Origin: Desulfomonile tiedjei
GTDB lineage: Bacteria; Desulfobacterota; Desulfomonilia; Desulfomonilales; Desulfomonilaceae
Assembly (NCBI GenBank): GCA_016212925.1
Contig: JACRDF010000015.1
Span: 62,001 to 126,000 of the forward strand
Length of the DNA stretch: 64,000 nt
Direction: 5' to 3'
A program made the translations under genes and the position numbers. Below are positions 41,061 through 49,596 of this stretch, one piece after another; positions within the stretch are counted from its first letter, which is position 1, and each line of letters starts with the position of its first letter. The notes beneath the pieces were generated by a model. It saw only the letters and a program-made list of their open reading frames with translations. It was not told the origin of the DNA and ran no database searches.

Positions 41061-42725
41061 ATGGAGTCCAGGCCCTGGCAGCGGCACTACGACTACAACG
41101 TCCCCTTCACAATCCGATACCCTCGGATCCCACTCCACGATTTGATCGGTATCCCATCGAATTCTTACCCCGACAAAGCAGCCCTCAACTTCTTCGGGAC
41201 CGAGATAACCTTCTGGGAGCTACGCCTACTGGTGTTGCGCATGGCGAACGCCCTGGCAAAGCTGGGCGTGCAGAAGGGAGACAAGGTCGGGATGAACCTG
41301 CCCAACTGCCCCCAGTACCTCATCGCCAACTACGCGGCTCTCTCTTTAGGGGCTGTGGTGGTGAACCTGAACCCCATGTACACGACGGCGGAACTAAAGC
41401 ACGCTGCTGACAAGACCGGGATGACAACCCTCTTCACCTTCGACATGGTCCTACCCAACATCCGCGCGCTTTGCCAAGAGGTAGAAATCCAGCGAGTGAT
41501 AGTGACCAAGGTGACCGACTACATCACCGGGCTCGGCCAGAGCACAAAGGAAAGTCTGGAACTGGAACCGAAGTGGTATCATTTCTCGGAGTTGCTGGAC
41601 GGCTGCACGGAGACGCGGCGCCCGCGAGTGCAAGTGAACCCCGAGGACCCTTGCATGATTCAATTCACCGGAGGAACCACGGGCGTCCCCAAGGCCGCGG
41701 TTCTCACCCATGCCAACCTCGTCGCCGCCACCTTCCAGTGCGCGCTGTGGGGCTCTTCAACCACTACTCTCACGCCTCCGGAACGTCGCTCTGTGGTGGC
41801 TGTGCTCCCGTACTTTCACGTTTACGGGAACATCGTCGTCATGAATTGGGCCATGCTCAACTGCGCCACCCAAATAGTTATCCCCCGGTTCCAGATCGAC
41901 GAGATCATGGGCACCCTCGAGAACTTTAAAGAGATCACTTTCTTTCCCGCTGTCCCGACTATGATTACGGCGATTATCAACCATCCCAAAGCCGCGGAGA
42001 TGGATCTCGGCAAAAAGCTGGGTCTCCTGAATTCGGGCGCGGCGCCAATGCCCCAGGAACTCATCGAACAGGTCAAGGACATGGGCATTTTCTTCAGCGA
42101 AGGTTGGGGGATGAGCGAGACAACCTCCTTGGGAGTCGCCAACCCCATCATGGGTATGAAGAAGGTAGGCAGCATCGGCGTACCGTTTCCGGACACCGAT
42201 ATCCGGATCGTGGACGTGGAGCAAGGAGTGGAAGACGTCAAGCCGGGTGAGCCGGGTGAGCTGCTAATAAAGAGCCCCCTGATCATGAGGGAGTACTATC
42301 GCAATCCGGAGGAGACTGCCGGACAGATCAAAGACGGATGGCTGAGTACCGGTGACATTGTGGTCCGTGACGAAGACGATTATCTATTCGTTGTGGATCG
42401 CAAGAAAGATATGGTTATTGCCGGTGGATTCAACATATATCCCCGAGAGATCGACGAGGTGCTCTACCAACATCCCAAGGTGTTGGATGCTGTATCCGTA
42501 GGCATCGCGGACGAGTACCGGGGTGAGACAATGAAGGCTTACGTCGTGCTAAAGCCGGGAGAAACCGCGAGCGGTGACGAAATCATCGCTTTTTGCAAGG
42601 AGAAACTCGCCACCTATAAGGTGCCCAAGTTAGTGGAGTTCCGGGACGCCCTCCCCAAGTCCGCGGTCGGCAAGGTCCTCCGCAAGATCCTGAGGGCCGA
42701 GGAAGAGGCGAAGCGGAAGGCCTAA
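41061..42725 (+). CDS. Acyl-CoA (aryl/alkyl) ligase, AMP-forming
   Basis: A 554-residue ANL-superfamily ligase. It has the AMP-binding P-loop MIQFTGGTTGVPKAAVLTHAN, the GWGMSETTSLG motif, the TGDIV aspartate motif, the hinge KKDMVIAGGFNIYPREIDEVL and the C-terminal catalytic KSAVGKVLRK lysine. All core motifs are intact. It would activate a carboxylic acid as its CoA thioester; substrate choice is not readable, but the neighbouring MerR/Liv importer points to an imported organic acid. ATG 41061 with GGGAGG eight bases upstream is preferred over 41055 (spacing two). Confidence 0.93.
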   Translation: MESRPWQRHYDYNVPFTIRYPRIPLHDLIGIPSNSYPDKAALNFFGTEITFWELRLLVLRMANALAKLGVQKGDKVGMNLPNCPQYLIANYAALSLGAVVVNLNPMYTTAELKHAADKTGMTTLFTFDMVLPNIRALCQEVEIQRVIVTKVTDYITGLGQSTKESLELEPKWYHFSELLDGCTETRRPRVQVNPEDPCMIQFTGGTTGVPKAAVLTHANLVAATFQCALWGSSTTTLTPPERRSVVAVLPYFHVYGNIVVMNWAMLNCATQIVIPRFQIDEIMGTLENFKEITFFPAVPTMITAIINHPKAAEMDLGKKLGLLNSGAAPMPQELIEQVKDMGIFFSEGWGMSETTSLGVANPIMGMKKVGSIGVPFPDTDIRIVDVEQGVEDVKPGEPGELLIKSPLIMREYYRNPEETAGQIKDGWLSTGDIVVRDEDDYLFVVDRKKDMVIAGGFNIYPREIDEVLYQHPKVLDAVSVGIADEYRGETMKAYVVLKPGETASGDEIIAFCKEKLATYKVPKLVEFRDALPKSAVGKVLRKILRAEEEAKRKA

Positions 42726-42770
42726 TGCGGAATCGATTTCAAACGGTGAAGATTGTTTGATCCAAAATCA

Positions 42771-42800
42771 GCACGGACCTGAGGTCTCTCAGGTCCGTGC
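42771..42800 (+). terminator. Hairpin after the ligase gene
   Basis: GCACGGACCTGA (42771-42782) and TCAGGTCCGTGC (42789-42800) form a perfect 12-bp stem with a six-base loop, 46 bases after the ligase stop. The following T content is poor (GGGATTT), so it may be a weak or rho-assisted terminator. Confidence 0.6.
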
Positions 42801-43246
42801 GGGATTTACCTGATCCTTCAGTGTTTGAACGCGCCTTGGTATGACAGACGATCCTGGTAGTACCATTTCACCGCAGATACCGCGGAGATGCCGGAGATAC
42901 AGAACAACTACAGTATTTGCCAAAAATTTTGTCAGATTCGGAAGGACGACATTCCGTCATTCCTGCGATCCCCAAGTTTGCTCCGGTGAAAACCGGGGCA
43001 AGCATCGAGTTCCGCGTCTCACGGGATTGCCAGGATTACCCCTTTCGCGGGAACGACGTGCGAGCCGTTGGCGTCCACGGACATTATTTCCGGCAAATGC
43101 TATAATGGCTCTGCGCGATCTCTGCGGTGGTAGACCCCCAGCTCTACTGCACGAAGCATCCTTGCCTGACTGAATGCTTATGAGTGAATTCGTTTCACGA
43201 TTCATTCTCGAACTGTGGCACTACAAACAAAATGGAGGTTGTCCAA
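42801..43246. other. Intergenic repeat region with promoter before the DUF362 gene
   Basis: No gene is seen. Blocks shared with 12565-12796 (TTTGTCAGATT, CGTCATTCCT, TTTCGCGGGAACGACG and CGGACATTATTT) occur in the same order. Confidence 0.55.
43078..43106 (+). promoter_or_regulatory. Candidate promoter for the DUF362 gene
   Basis: CGGACA (43078-43083), 17-base spacer and a perfect TATAAT (43101-43106), about 140 bases before ATG 43247. The -35 half lies inside a repeated block. Confidence 0.55.
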
Positions 43247-44569
43247 ATGAGCGTGCCGAAAGTGGCAATTGTTCGCTACGGTAAGCCCCTGGAATCGGTT
43301 AAGAAAGCTGTCGATCTATCGGGTGGGCTTGATCATCTCCCCAGTGGAGCCAAGGTCTTTGTGAAACCTAATATCGTCTTCTGGACACGTTTGGTTCCGT
43401 TTCCCAAATATGGCGTGATAACGACATCCAGAGTAATAGCTGATGTGGTCCACTTGCTGAAGGAACGGGGGATCGACGACATCAGCATTGGCGAAGGCAC
43501 CGTGGTTTACAACCCGAAGGACTATGAAACCGCGGCCCACGCGTTCGAGACTCTGGGCTACGGTTCCCTCAAAAAGCGCTACGGGGTGAAATGCATAAAC
43601 GTATTTGAGAGGCCCTTTGAAAAGGTTGACCTCGGCGGCGGGGTGACGCTCGCTTTCAACACTGACATTCTCCATAGCGATTTTGTAGTGAACGTGCCGG
43701 TGCTGAAAACCCACGCGCAAACAATCGTAACCCTTGGAATCAAGAATCTCAAAGGGATGATAGACGTTAACTCCCGCAAGAAATGCCACTCTGCGGACCC
43801 TGAAAAGGATCTGCATTACATGGTGTCGAAGCTTGCCAACAAAATTCCACCGTCGTGCACCATTCTTGACGGCATTTATACCAATGAGCGCGGACCTTCT
43901 TTTGACGGCAGAATAAGGAGAAGCAACATACTGGTGGCGTCCGGGGATGTGCTCTCCGCGGACAAGGTGGGAGCCACAATACTAGGGTACAAGCCCTCCC
44001 AGATCCCTCACCTCGCGTATGCCGCCAAGGACATGGGCAGGACATCGGATCTGTCGGACCTCGAAATAGTCGGCGAAAAGATCGAAGATGTGGCAATGAA
44101 TCTGGAGTACACTTTCGCGTACAGCGCGAGCGGCGATCTGCCCGCGCCGATGGAAAAGATGGGGATAAAGGGACTCTCTTATCCGAAGTACGACTTAAGT
44201 CTGTGTACTTATTGTTCCGGGCTCACGGGCGTTGTGTTGACGGCCGTAGGTCGCGCGTGGGGAGGCAAAGCTTGGGACGATGTCGAAATCCTGACGGGCA
44301 AGATGATGAAGCCCACACCCGGGCGCAAGCACACCATCCTTTTAGGGAAGTGCATGTTCGAGGCAAATAAGAACAATCCCGACATAAACCATATGATAGC
44401 GGTGAAGACGTGCCCGCCGGCCCCTGAAGCGGTCGTGAAAGCGTTGCATGAGGCCGGGATTCAAGTGGACCCGGAAATTTTGACCGGCAGGGACAAGGTG
44501 GTTGGAGCTTACACGAAACGATACGAGGGAAAGGCCGAGTTTGACGAATCCTTTTTTACCGTCGGCTGA
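43247..44569 (+). CDS. DUF362 domain protein
   Basis: A 440-residue protein of the DUF362 family, cytosolic. VFVKPNIVFWTRLVPFPKYGVITTS and the DFVVNVPVLKTHAQTIVTLGIKNLKGMIDVNSRKKCH block are typical. DUF362 proteins are often fused or linked to ferredoxin domains and found with aromatic or corrinoid metabolism; function is unknown, and here the C-terminus lacks a ferredoxin domain, although one CTYC pair is seen near residue 325. Frame is open from 43184, but ATG 43247 with GGAGG eight bases upstream gives the family N-terminus (VPKVAIVRYG). Confidence 0.85.
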   Translation: MSVPKVAIVRYGKPLESVKKAVDLSGGLDHLPSGAKVFVKPNIVFWTRLVPFPKYGVITTSRVIADVVHLLKERGIDDISIGEGTVVYNPKDYETAAHAFETLGYGSLKKRYGVKCINVFERPFEKVDLGGGVTLAFNTDILHSDFVVNVPVLKTHAQTIVTLGIKNLKGMIDVNSRKKCHSADPEKDLHYMVSKLANKIPPSCTILDGIYTNERGPSFDGRIRRSNILVASGDVLSADKVGATILGYKPSQIPHLAYAAKDMGRTSDLSDLEIVGEKIEDVAMNLEYTFAYSASGDLPAPMEKMGIKGLSYPKYDLSLCTYCSGLTGVVLTAVGRAWGGKAWDDVEILTGKMMKPTPGRKHTILLGKCMFEANKNNPDINHMIAVKTCPPAPEAVVKALHEAGIQVDPEILTGRDKVVGAYTKRYEGKAEFDESFFTVG

Positions 44570-44698
44570 TACTGTGTCGGGATCAATCAGGTTTAATTAT
44601 TGAAGGCCGAACGAGACGCCTGCCGCTGCCATGTTGTGGTAGAGGCCGGCGTCCCCGCCGGCCATTGCCAATGTCACTTCTTTGAAGGCGTATCTGTA
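44570..44698. other. Convergent intergenic gap with repeat copy 3
   Basis: Between the DUF362 and TPP-enzyme genes. Contains GGCCGGCGTCCCCGCCGGCC (44644-44663), one mismatch from copies at 12633 and 47561, which could fold as a bidirectional hairpin. Confidence 0.6.
44644..44663. repeat. 20-nt GGCCGGC palindromic repeat, copy 3
   Basis: One mismatch from GGCCGGCGTCCCTGCCGGCC at 12633-12652. Seven-base inverted arms. Confidence 0.75.
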
Positions 44699-46249
44699 TC
44701 AAAGCTCCATTTCTATTAAATGGGGTCCGGGTTCGGCAATCGCCTTGAGCAATTCTTTGGCCAGCCGATCGGCAGTATCTACGGCCACAGCGGGAACACC
44801 CATTCCCTGGCTGATTTTCACCCAGTCGATAGGCGGATCGGAAAGATCCGAAAGAGAAAGGGCATTCTTGCCCGGCGGCGTGTAACCGGACCGGGAAAGT
44901 TCCAGTCGCAAAATATTGTACTTCCTGTTTGAGCAGATCAGCGTGGTTATGTTGAGGGACTCTCGCGCTTGAGTCCACAAAGCCTGCAAAGTGTACATTG
45001 CACTCCCGTCGGCCTGGAAATTGATCACCGGGCGATCCGGACACGCAAGCGCGGCCCCGACAGCGCACGGCATTCCCTGGCCGATTGCCCCGCCGGTTAT
45101 CGTAAGCAGACTGTGGGGTCCCGCGTTCGCAGCCAAAGGATAATAAGTAGCCGCAGTGGTGATGGATTCGTCCACAATTATGGCCCCTTCGGGCTGCAGC
45201 CTCGCCAGAACCAGGGAGGCCTTGTCAGCAGTCAATGGACCTGAAGGGAGGTCTGTCTTGCCGGCTTCCGCGGATGGTTCGGTTTTGAGAGCACTGTACA
45301 GGGGAGCATTCAGGGAATCAGCCAGGCACTCCAGGGCCTCGGTCAAGTCTTGGTTCCCGCCACCCATGCGGAAGGTCCTCTGGCTGTCCGTCAACAACAG
45401 GCTGGGCATGCCTTTGTACCCAAAAAAAGCCACCGGCTCTTTGGTTCCCGCCAGGACAACCGCTTCATATTTGGATAGAACAGCAACAGCGTGTTCGGGA
45501 AAATAGGGGAGCCTGCTCACGGATGGAATTCCGGGGCCTCTTTCCATGCGAGCAAAGACCCTCTCCGAAAGCAAATCGCAACCGGTAGCAGCTCTAATAC
45601 GCGCAGCCGCTTGAAGACCCGCTTTACGAAGTGCCTTTCCGCCCACGATCAGTAAGGCTTTCCCTCCAGCCCGCAAGAGCTTGGCAGGTTCGTCAATTGC
45701 TGCTTTATCAATTTCCTCTGAAGATGATTGAGGAACGCTTATCGTCGTGTCGCTGCACTCGGTCCACTGGAAATCGTTAGGAACAATGAGTGTGGAAATC
45801 TGCCCTCTCATAGCCGCGGCAATTGCGTCTGCGGTGTTTTTTGACAGTGAGTCCGCAGAATCACACGTACATTGCCACCCCGATACGGTCCTCGCCAGGG
45901 CTTCGATATCCATCGTCAGAGGCGCGTCAGCGGCACGGTGCCAGGAAGCATGTTCGCCGATCACGTTGAAAACCGGTGTAAATGCGCGCTTGGCATTATG
46001 CAAGTTGGCAAGCCCATTACCTAACCCTGGGCCCAGGTGCAACAGTGTCATGGCCGGCTTGTTGCTCATTCGCCCGTACCCGTCAGCGGCCCCGGTACAG
46101 ACACCCTCGAACAGGCCCAACACCGCTCGAATACCGGGCATAGAATCCATGGCAGCGACTAAAGGCAGTTCCGTTGTGCCGGGATTTGAAAAACATATTT
46201 CAATCCCCGCTTCCAAAGCAGTTTTGACTAATATTTCCGCACCGTTCAT
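44699..46249 (-). CDS. Thiamine diphosphate-dependent enzyme (acetolactate synthase/benzoylformate decarboxylase-like)
   Basis: A 516-residue TPP enzyme. ICFSNPGTTELPLVAAM contains the conserved glutamate (PGTTE) that activates the cofactor. The TPP-Mg motif is degenerate: QADGSAMYTLQALWTQ with ADGS in place of GDGS, then SLNITTLICSNRKYNIL with CSN instead of NN. This family includes decarboxylases and acetolactate synthase-like enzymes of unknown substrate. A longer frame begins at 46267; ATG 46249 has GGAAAGGAAG upstream. It is next to an MBL hydrolase in the same direction; a decarboxylation step on a 2-oxo acid is one option. Confidence 0.85.
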   Translation of the reverse strand: MNGAEILVKTALEAGIEICFSNPGTTELPLVAAMDSMPGIRAVLGLFEGVCTGAADGYGRMSNKPAMTLLHLGPGLGNGLANLHNAKRAFTPVFNVIGEHASWHRAADAPLTMDIEALARTVSGWQCTCDSADSLSKNTADAIAAAMRGQISTLIVPNDFQWTECSDTTISVPQSSSEEIDKAAIDEPAKLLRAGGKALLIVGGKALRKAGLQAAARIRAATGCDLLSERVFARMERGPGIPSVSRLPYFPEHAVAVLSKYEAVVLAGTKEPVAFFGYKGMPSLLLTDSQRTFRMGGGNQDLTEALECLADSLNAPLYSALKTEPSAEAGKTDLPSGPLTADKASLVLARLQPEGAIIVDESITTAATYYPLAANAGPHSLLTITGGAIGQGMPCAVGAALACPDRPVINFQADGSAMYTLQALWTQARESLNITTLICSNRKYNILRLELSRSGYTPPGKNALSLSDLSDPPIDWVKISQGMGVPAVAVDTADRLAKELLKAIAEPGPHLIEMEL

Positions 46250-46297
46250 GAGCTTCCTTTCCGGCAAGGAGAAACACCGCGGCTTTCGGGCAAAAGC

Positions 46298-47287
46298 CTA
46301 TGACGCTTTCGATCGGTAAAAGTGCCGAGTGCCTTCTTTGAGCCTTGTCGCAAGCCCTTGCTCTTCCAGTGCATCCAGATACGCCCTGGCAGAAGACACC
46401 GCAAAAAACAACTCTCGTCCGGAGATTGAACCGAAAAGCTCCGTTGCCACCATGTATTGGGTCTTTCCGTCGTGGTTTCCGGCCGAGCCGTCCTTTTGGC
46501 CGAGAATTCGTAGTATTTGTTTGGTGCGCCGACCGTGGTATCCCCGGATGTCTCTCAGCCGAGCTTCCAGACTGTCGAAAGGCAATCCGTGCCCTGGAAA
46601 CACCCTTTTCACATCCAGGCCGCCGATGAGTTCCAGTGAGGCCTGGTGGCCAACCAGGCTTTTGTAATCTGTGGAGCCGGTTTTTTCTATCGTGGGGTTG
46701 GAAATTAGGGCTGGCAACAGAGTGTCCCCGGTGAACAACTCGCGGTCCGCCCGGTTCCAAAGGCATACACAACCGGGGCTGTGTCCGGGAGTATGAATGG
46801 CCTCAAGATCGAAGTCGTCAAATTTGAAAACCATCCCGTGTTCCAGCATCCTCTCTGTGGATACAGGGTGGCACATTTTCCTGAAACCCGATATAAGCGA
46901 TGCGACGAGTTCATCGATAGAGTCCGTCGGTAATCCCGCTTCCAGGAAGAACGTTCGGAAATCACCATGTTTGTCTCCGGCGTGCTCGCCTCCACGATCA
47001 GCCCATCGAACGGTATCCCACTTGTGGACGAACACCTCTGCTCCACTGATTTCGGCAATTCTTCCAGCCAATCCGATGTGATCAGCGTGGCCGTGAGTCG
47101 CTATTATCCTACGCACGTCCTCGAGTTTCCCGCCTTGAGCTTCTATTCCACGTTTTATGGCCTCCAGAGTGTCCTGCAGGTTCACCCCGGTATCAATCAA
47201 GGTTGGAACCGAACCCGGGATGTAATAGCAATTAACCGACTTGACCGGAAACGGTATCGGGACTTGGATCCTCTTTTTTTTGGTCAT
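46298..47287 (-). CDS. Metallo-beta-lactamase fold hydrolase
   Basis: A 329-residue MBL protein. ATHGHADHIG is the zinc site, HTPGHSPGCVCLW carries the next histidine, FTGDTLLPA the aspartate and FPGHG the last histidine. The C-terminal extension (about 240-329, ending LEEQGLATRLKEGTRHFYRSK) looks like the winged helix of the LACTB2-type hydrolases. A glyoxalase II- or thioesterase-type role is plausible but not shown. It is unlike the shorter MBL enzyme at 1985. Weak SD GAGAG. Confidence 0.88.
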   Translation of the reverse strand: MTKKKRIQVPIPFPVKSVNCYYIPGSVPTLIDTGVNLQDTLEAIKRGIEAQGGKLEDVRRIIATHGHADHIGLAGRIAEISGAEVFVHKWDTVRWADRGGEHAGDKHGDFRTFFLEAGLPTDSIDELVASLISGFRKMCHPVSTERMLEHGMVFKFDDFDLEAIHTPGHSPGCVCLWNRADRELFTGDTLLPALISNPTIEKTGSTDYKSLVGHQASLELIGGLDVKRVFPGHGLPFDSLEARLRDIRGYHGRRTKQILRILGQKDGSAGNHDGKTQYMVATELFGSISGRELFFAVSSARAYLDALEEQGLATRLKEGTRHFYRSKAS

Positions 47288-47365
47288 GACTCTCGCCTAT
47301 ATTGTCCACGCGCAATCGTTGATAGTTAATGTGAATCGCGTTGAATTTCGCGGAATGGCTCAAAC

Positions 47366-47385
47366 GGGCACGGCATGCCGTGCCC
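47366..47385. repeat. Perfect 20-bp palindrome GGGCACGGCATGCCGTGCCC
   Basis: Self-complementary over all 20 bases, followed by CTACC. A near relative, GGGCACGGC-AC-GCCGTGCCC, is at 49304-49323. Confidence 0.7.
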
Positions 47386-47560
47386 CTACCAACCCCGGGT
47401 CCGGCCGGTTCTCGTTGTGAGGTTCTGTCTTGGAACGCATATCGAAAGGCCCCGCCTCCGCAACCGCGCGGCAATGACACTCGCTTCCGGGCTCTGTCCG
47501 GAAGGTATGGGTTCCCAGGCAGCGCCTGGGAACCAGAGAAGAAGCAGTGACTTTATTTAA

Positions 47561-47580
47561 GGCCGGCAGGGACGCCGGCC
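47561..47580. repeat. 20-nt GGCCGGC palindromic repeat, copy 2
   Basis: Exact reverse complement of 12633-12652 (GGCCGGCAGGGACGCCGGCC), about 35 kb away. Confidence 0.8.
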
Positions 47581-47724
47581 CCACCAGAATACGGTGGCGG
47601 TCCCGCGGGACGCGGCATGCCCGCCATGTTCACCTCTAGGAAAGCGCTTCAGATTTACAGGTTTAATCGCGAACCGGTCTCAAGCCCCAAGAGAACTCTG
47701 TCCCGGGGGAGCTTGGCTTCACTA

Positions 47725-49275
47725 TCAGAAGGTCGTAGGCCAGTTGGCCAGCTGCCGCTTGCTGCGGTACTCTCCATCGTGCCCCCTCGCCAACTTGAGG
47801 ATTTGGCTCAAGACCTTTCGGGTATCGCGTGGATCGATAACATCTTCCAACAAGCCCAGACCTGCTGCTTTCCAAGGAGCGCCCGCGGCCCTGATTTGTT
47901 GTTCGGCTTGATCCCGTGCAGCCTTGATGTCGTCTGATTCGTCTATTTTCCTGCGATAAACAACGTTGGCAGCGACTTCCGGGGCCATGAAGCTGATTTC
48001 CGCGTTTGGCCAGGCCAGGACGAAATCAGCGCCCATGCCTGTCCCACACATGTTGGAGTATGCCATCCCATAGGACTTGCGAATTACCAGGGAGATCTTC
48101 GGAACACTGGACAGTGCAACCGCCTCGATGAAATTGATGATCTTGCCGGGCATGCGCTTATATTCTGCAGCTTTGCCCACCAAAAACCCCGGCGTGTCAT
48201 GCAGAAAAATCAGAGGAATATTGAAGGAATCACATAAGCAGATAAAACTTGTGCATTTGTCGCAGCCATCAGGTCCCATGGCCCCGGCGGTATGCATCGG
48301 CTGATTTGCAATGATTCCCACGCTGCGGCCGTCGATGCGCGCGAGACAGGTAATCACGCTCCGGTCGAAGTCGGGCTTGAGCATGAATACGCGCTCATCG
48401 TCCACAATGGTCTTGATCACCCGGCTCATGTCATAACCGCGACGAGACTCGGCCGGAACTATGGACAGCAGCCGTTCTTGCCTTGTTTCCTGGTCATCTC
48501 CGGTCGGGGGCACGACGGGAGGTACTTCCCCGGCGTTGGAGGGCATATAGGCCAGGAACTCGCGCACAATCCGGAAGCAGTCCTCTTCGCCTTCCGCTAC
48601 CCTGTCCACCTGGCCGGTTATTTCAGCATGGAGTTTCCATCCGCCAAGTTCTTCGTTCGTAACCTGTTCGCTGGTAGCGACTTCCAGTACCCTGGGACCG
48701 GAAACAGCCATACAGGAGCCCTTCACCTGAACCACAAAATCGGCGAGCGCGGCCAACCAGGACGGCCCGCCGAAACACTCCCCCATGATCGTCGCCACAA
48801 ACGGCACCTGACGGCATCGTACAGCCATCTCTTTTCTCATGGTCATGGAGCTGAGGCCTTCCGAACCCATTATATCGGGTATGCGAGCGCCTCCACCTTC
48901 GCCCAAGTTGATTACAGGATAGCCTTTCTCGGCTGCCCAGCGTGTGAGGCGATGCTCCTTCTCGACACCTACTCGACCTCCGGTCCCGGCAAGAACCGTG
49001 GCATCATCCGCGGTAACCGCAACCGTACGGCCATCAATCGTGCCAAAACCCGCGATCTTACCGTCAGCCGGCGTCTTGTCTTCCATGCCGGGGACGTCCG
49101 AATGACAGAGCGCCCCCATCTCGAAGAAGGTGCCCGGATCCAGCAACTTTTCCACACGCTCTCGGGCGGTTCCAAGTCCCTCAGCGTGTTTCCGAGCCAC
49201 TTTTTCAGGGCCGCCCATCTCCAGGGCCTTGGCCTTTCGTCGCTTCAGCTCTTCCGCGGCCTCTTTCATTGCCAT
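47725..49275 (-). CDS. Acyl-CoA carboxylase, carboxyltransferase (beta) subunit
   Basis: A 516-residue carboxyltransferase of the propionyl-/methylcrotonyl-CoA carboxylase type. It has ARERVEKLLDPGTFFEMGAL, NLGEGGGARIPD (first acyl-CoA oxyanion loop), and FLHDTPGFLVGKAAEYKRM with MGADFVLAWPNAEISFMAPE (second half). Both crotonase-like halves are present. The biotin carboxylase and carrier subunits are not in the window, so the enzyme may work with partners elsewhere or as a decarboxylase. AGAGG is nine bases before the ATG. It lies in a run of minus-strand fatty acid genes. Confidence 0.88.
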   Translation of the reverse strand: MAMKEAAEELKRRKAKALEMGGPEKVARKHAEGLGTARERVEKLLDPGTFFEMGALCHSDVPGMEDKTPADGKIAGFGTIDGRTVAVTADDATVLAGTGGRVGVEKEHRLTRWAAEKGYPVINLGEGGGARIPDIMGSEGLSSMTMRKEMAVRCRQVPFVATIMGECFGGPSWLAALADFVVQVKGSCMAVSGPRVLEVATSEQVTNEELGGWKLHAEITGQVDRVAEGEEDCFRIVREFLAYMPSNAGEVPPVVPPTGDDQETRQERLLSIVPAESRRGYDMSRVIKTIVDDERVFMLKPDFDRSVITCLARIDGRSVGIIANQPMHTAGAMGPDGCDKCTSFICLCDSFNIPLIFLHDTPGFLVGKAAEYKRMPGKIINFIEAVALSSVPKISLVIRKSYGMAYSNMCGTGMGADFVLAWPNAEISFMAPEVAANVVYRRKIDESDDIKAARDQAEQQIRAAGAPWKAAGLGLLEDVIDPRDTRKVLSQILKLARGHDGEYRSKRQLANWPTTF

Positions 49276-49596
49276 TGCTAGTTACCTCTTCATGGAGCGC
49301 TGAGGGCACGGCACGCCGTGCCCCTACACCAGACCCATCGATGTCTATAGCAAACTGTAGGGGCGCACGGCCGTGCGCGCCCTACCCTACGTGGCCGATG
49401 ATCGGTTCATATGTCACATGTCTGGACCTATTGTGCCTGTGGCGCCCGGTGCGATTCGTGAAAATCATTTCCGATCTTGTATTCCCGTCATTCGGCAAGA
49501 CGTTTGGAGAAAGGCTATAGAAGATCCTTTCCGCGGGTCCAAAACCGGAATTGTGCGACAGTCATTCCGTTTTTCGGGTCCATCGAGTCCTTGGCT
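49276..49596. other. Intergenic gap with inverted repeats
   Basis: About 320 bases without a gene. GGGCACGGC/GCCGTGCCC (49304-49323) and GCGCACGGCCGTGCGC (49363-49378) are flanked by CCTAC/GTAGG, as if two oppositely oriented copies of a short element. Confidence 0.55.
49304..49378. repeat. Paired GC-rich palindromes flanked by CCTAC/GTAGG
   Basis: Two palindromes about 40 bases apart in opposite arrangement; the first is a close relative of the 47366 palindrome. Confidence 0.6.

Larger units (their letters stand above)
47288..47724. other. Intergenic gap rich in palindromes
   Basis: About 440 bases without a gene. Holds GGGCACGGCATGCCGTGCCC (47366-47385), a perfect palindrome; GGTTCCCAGGC/GCCTGGGAACC (47510-47534); and the 20-nt repeat copy 2 (47561-47580). 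Confidence 0.6.

Noticed and set aside
48292-49281. 329-codon plus-strand frame opposite the carboxylase gene
   Set aside because: Antisense to a gene with full carboxyltransferase motifs; no own ribosome site or family features.
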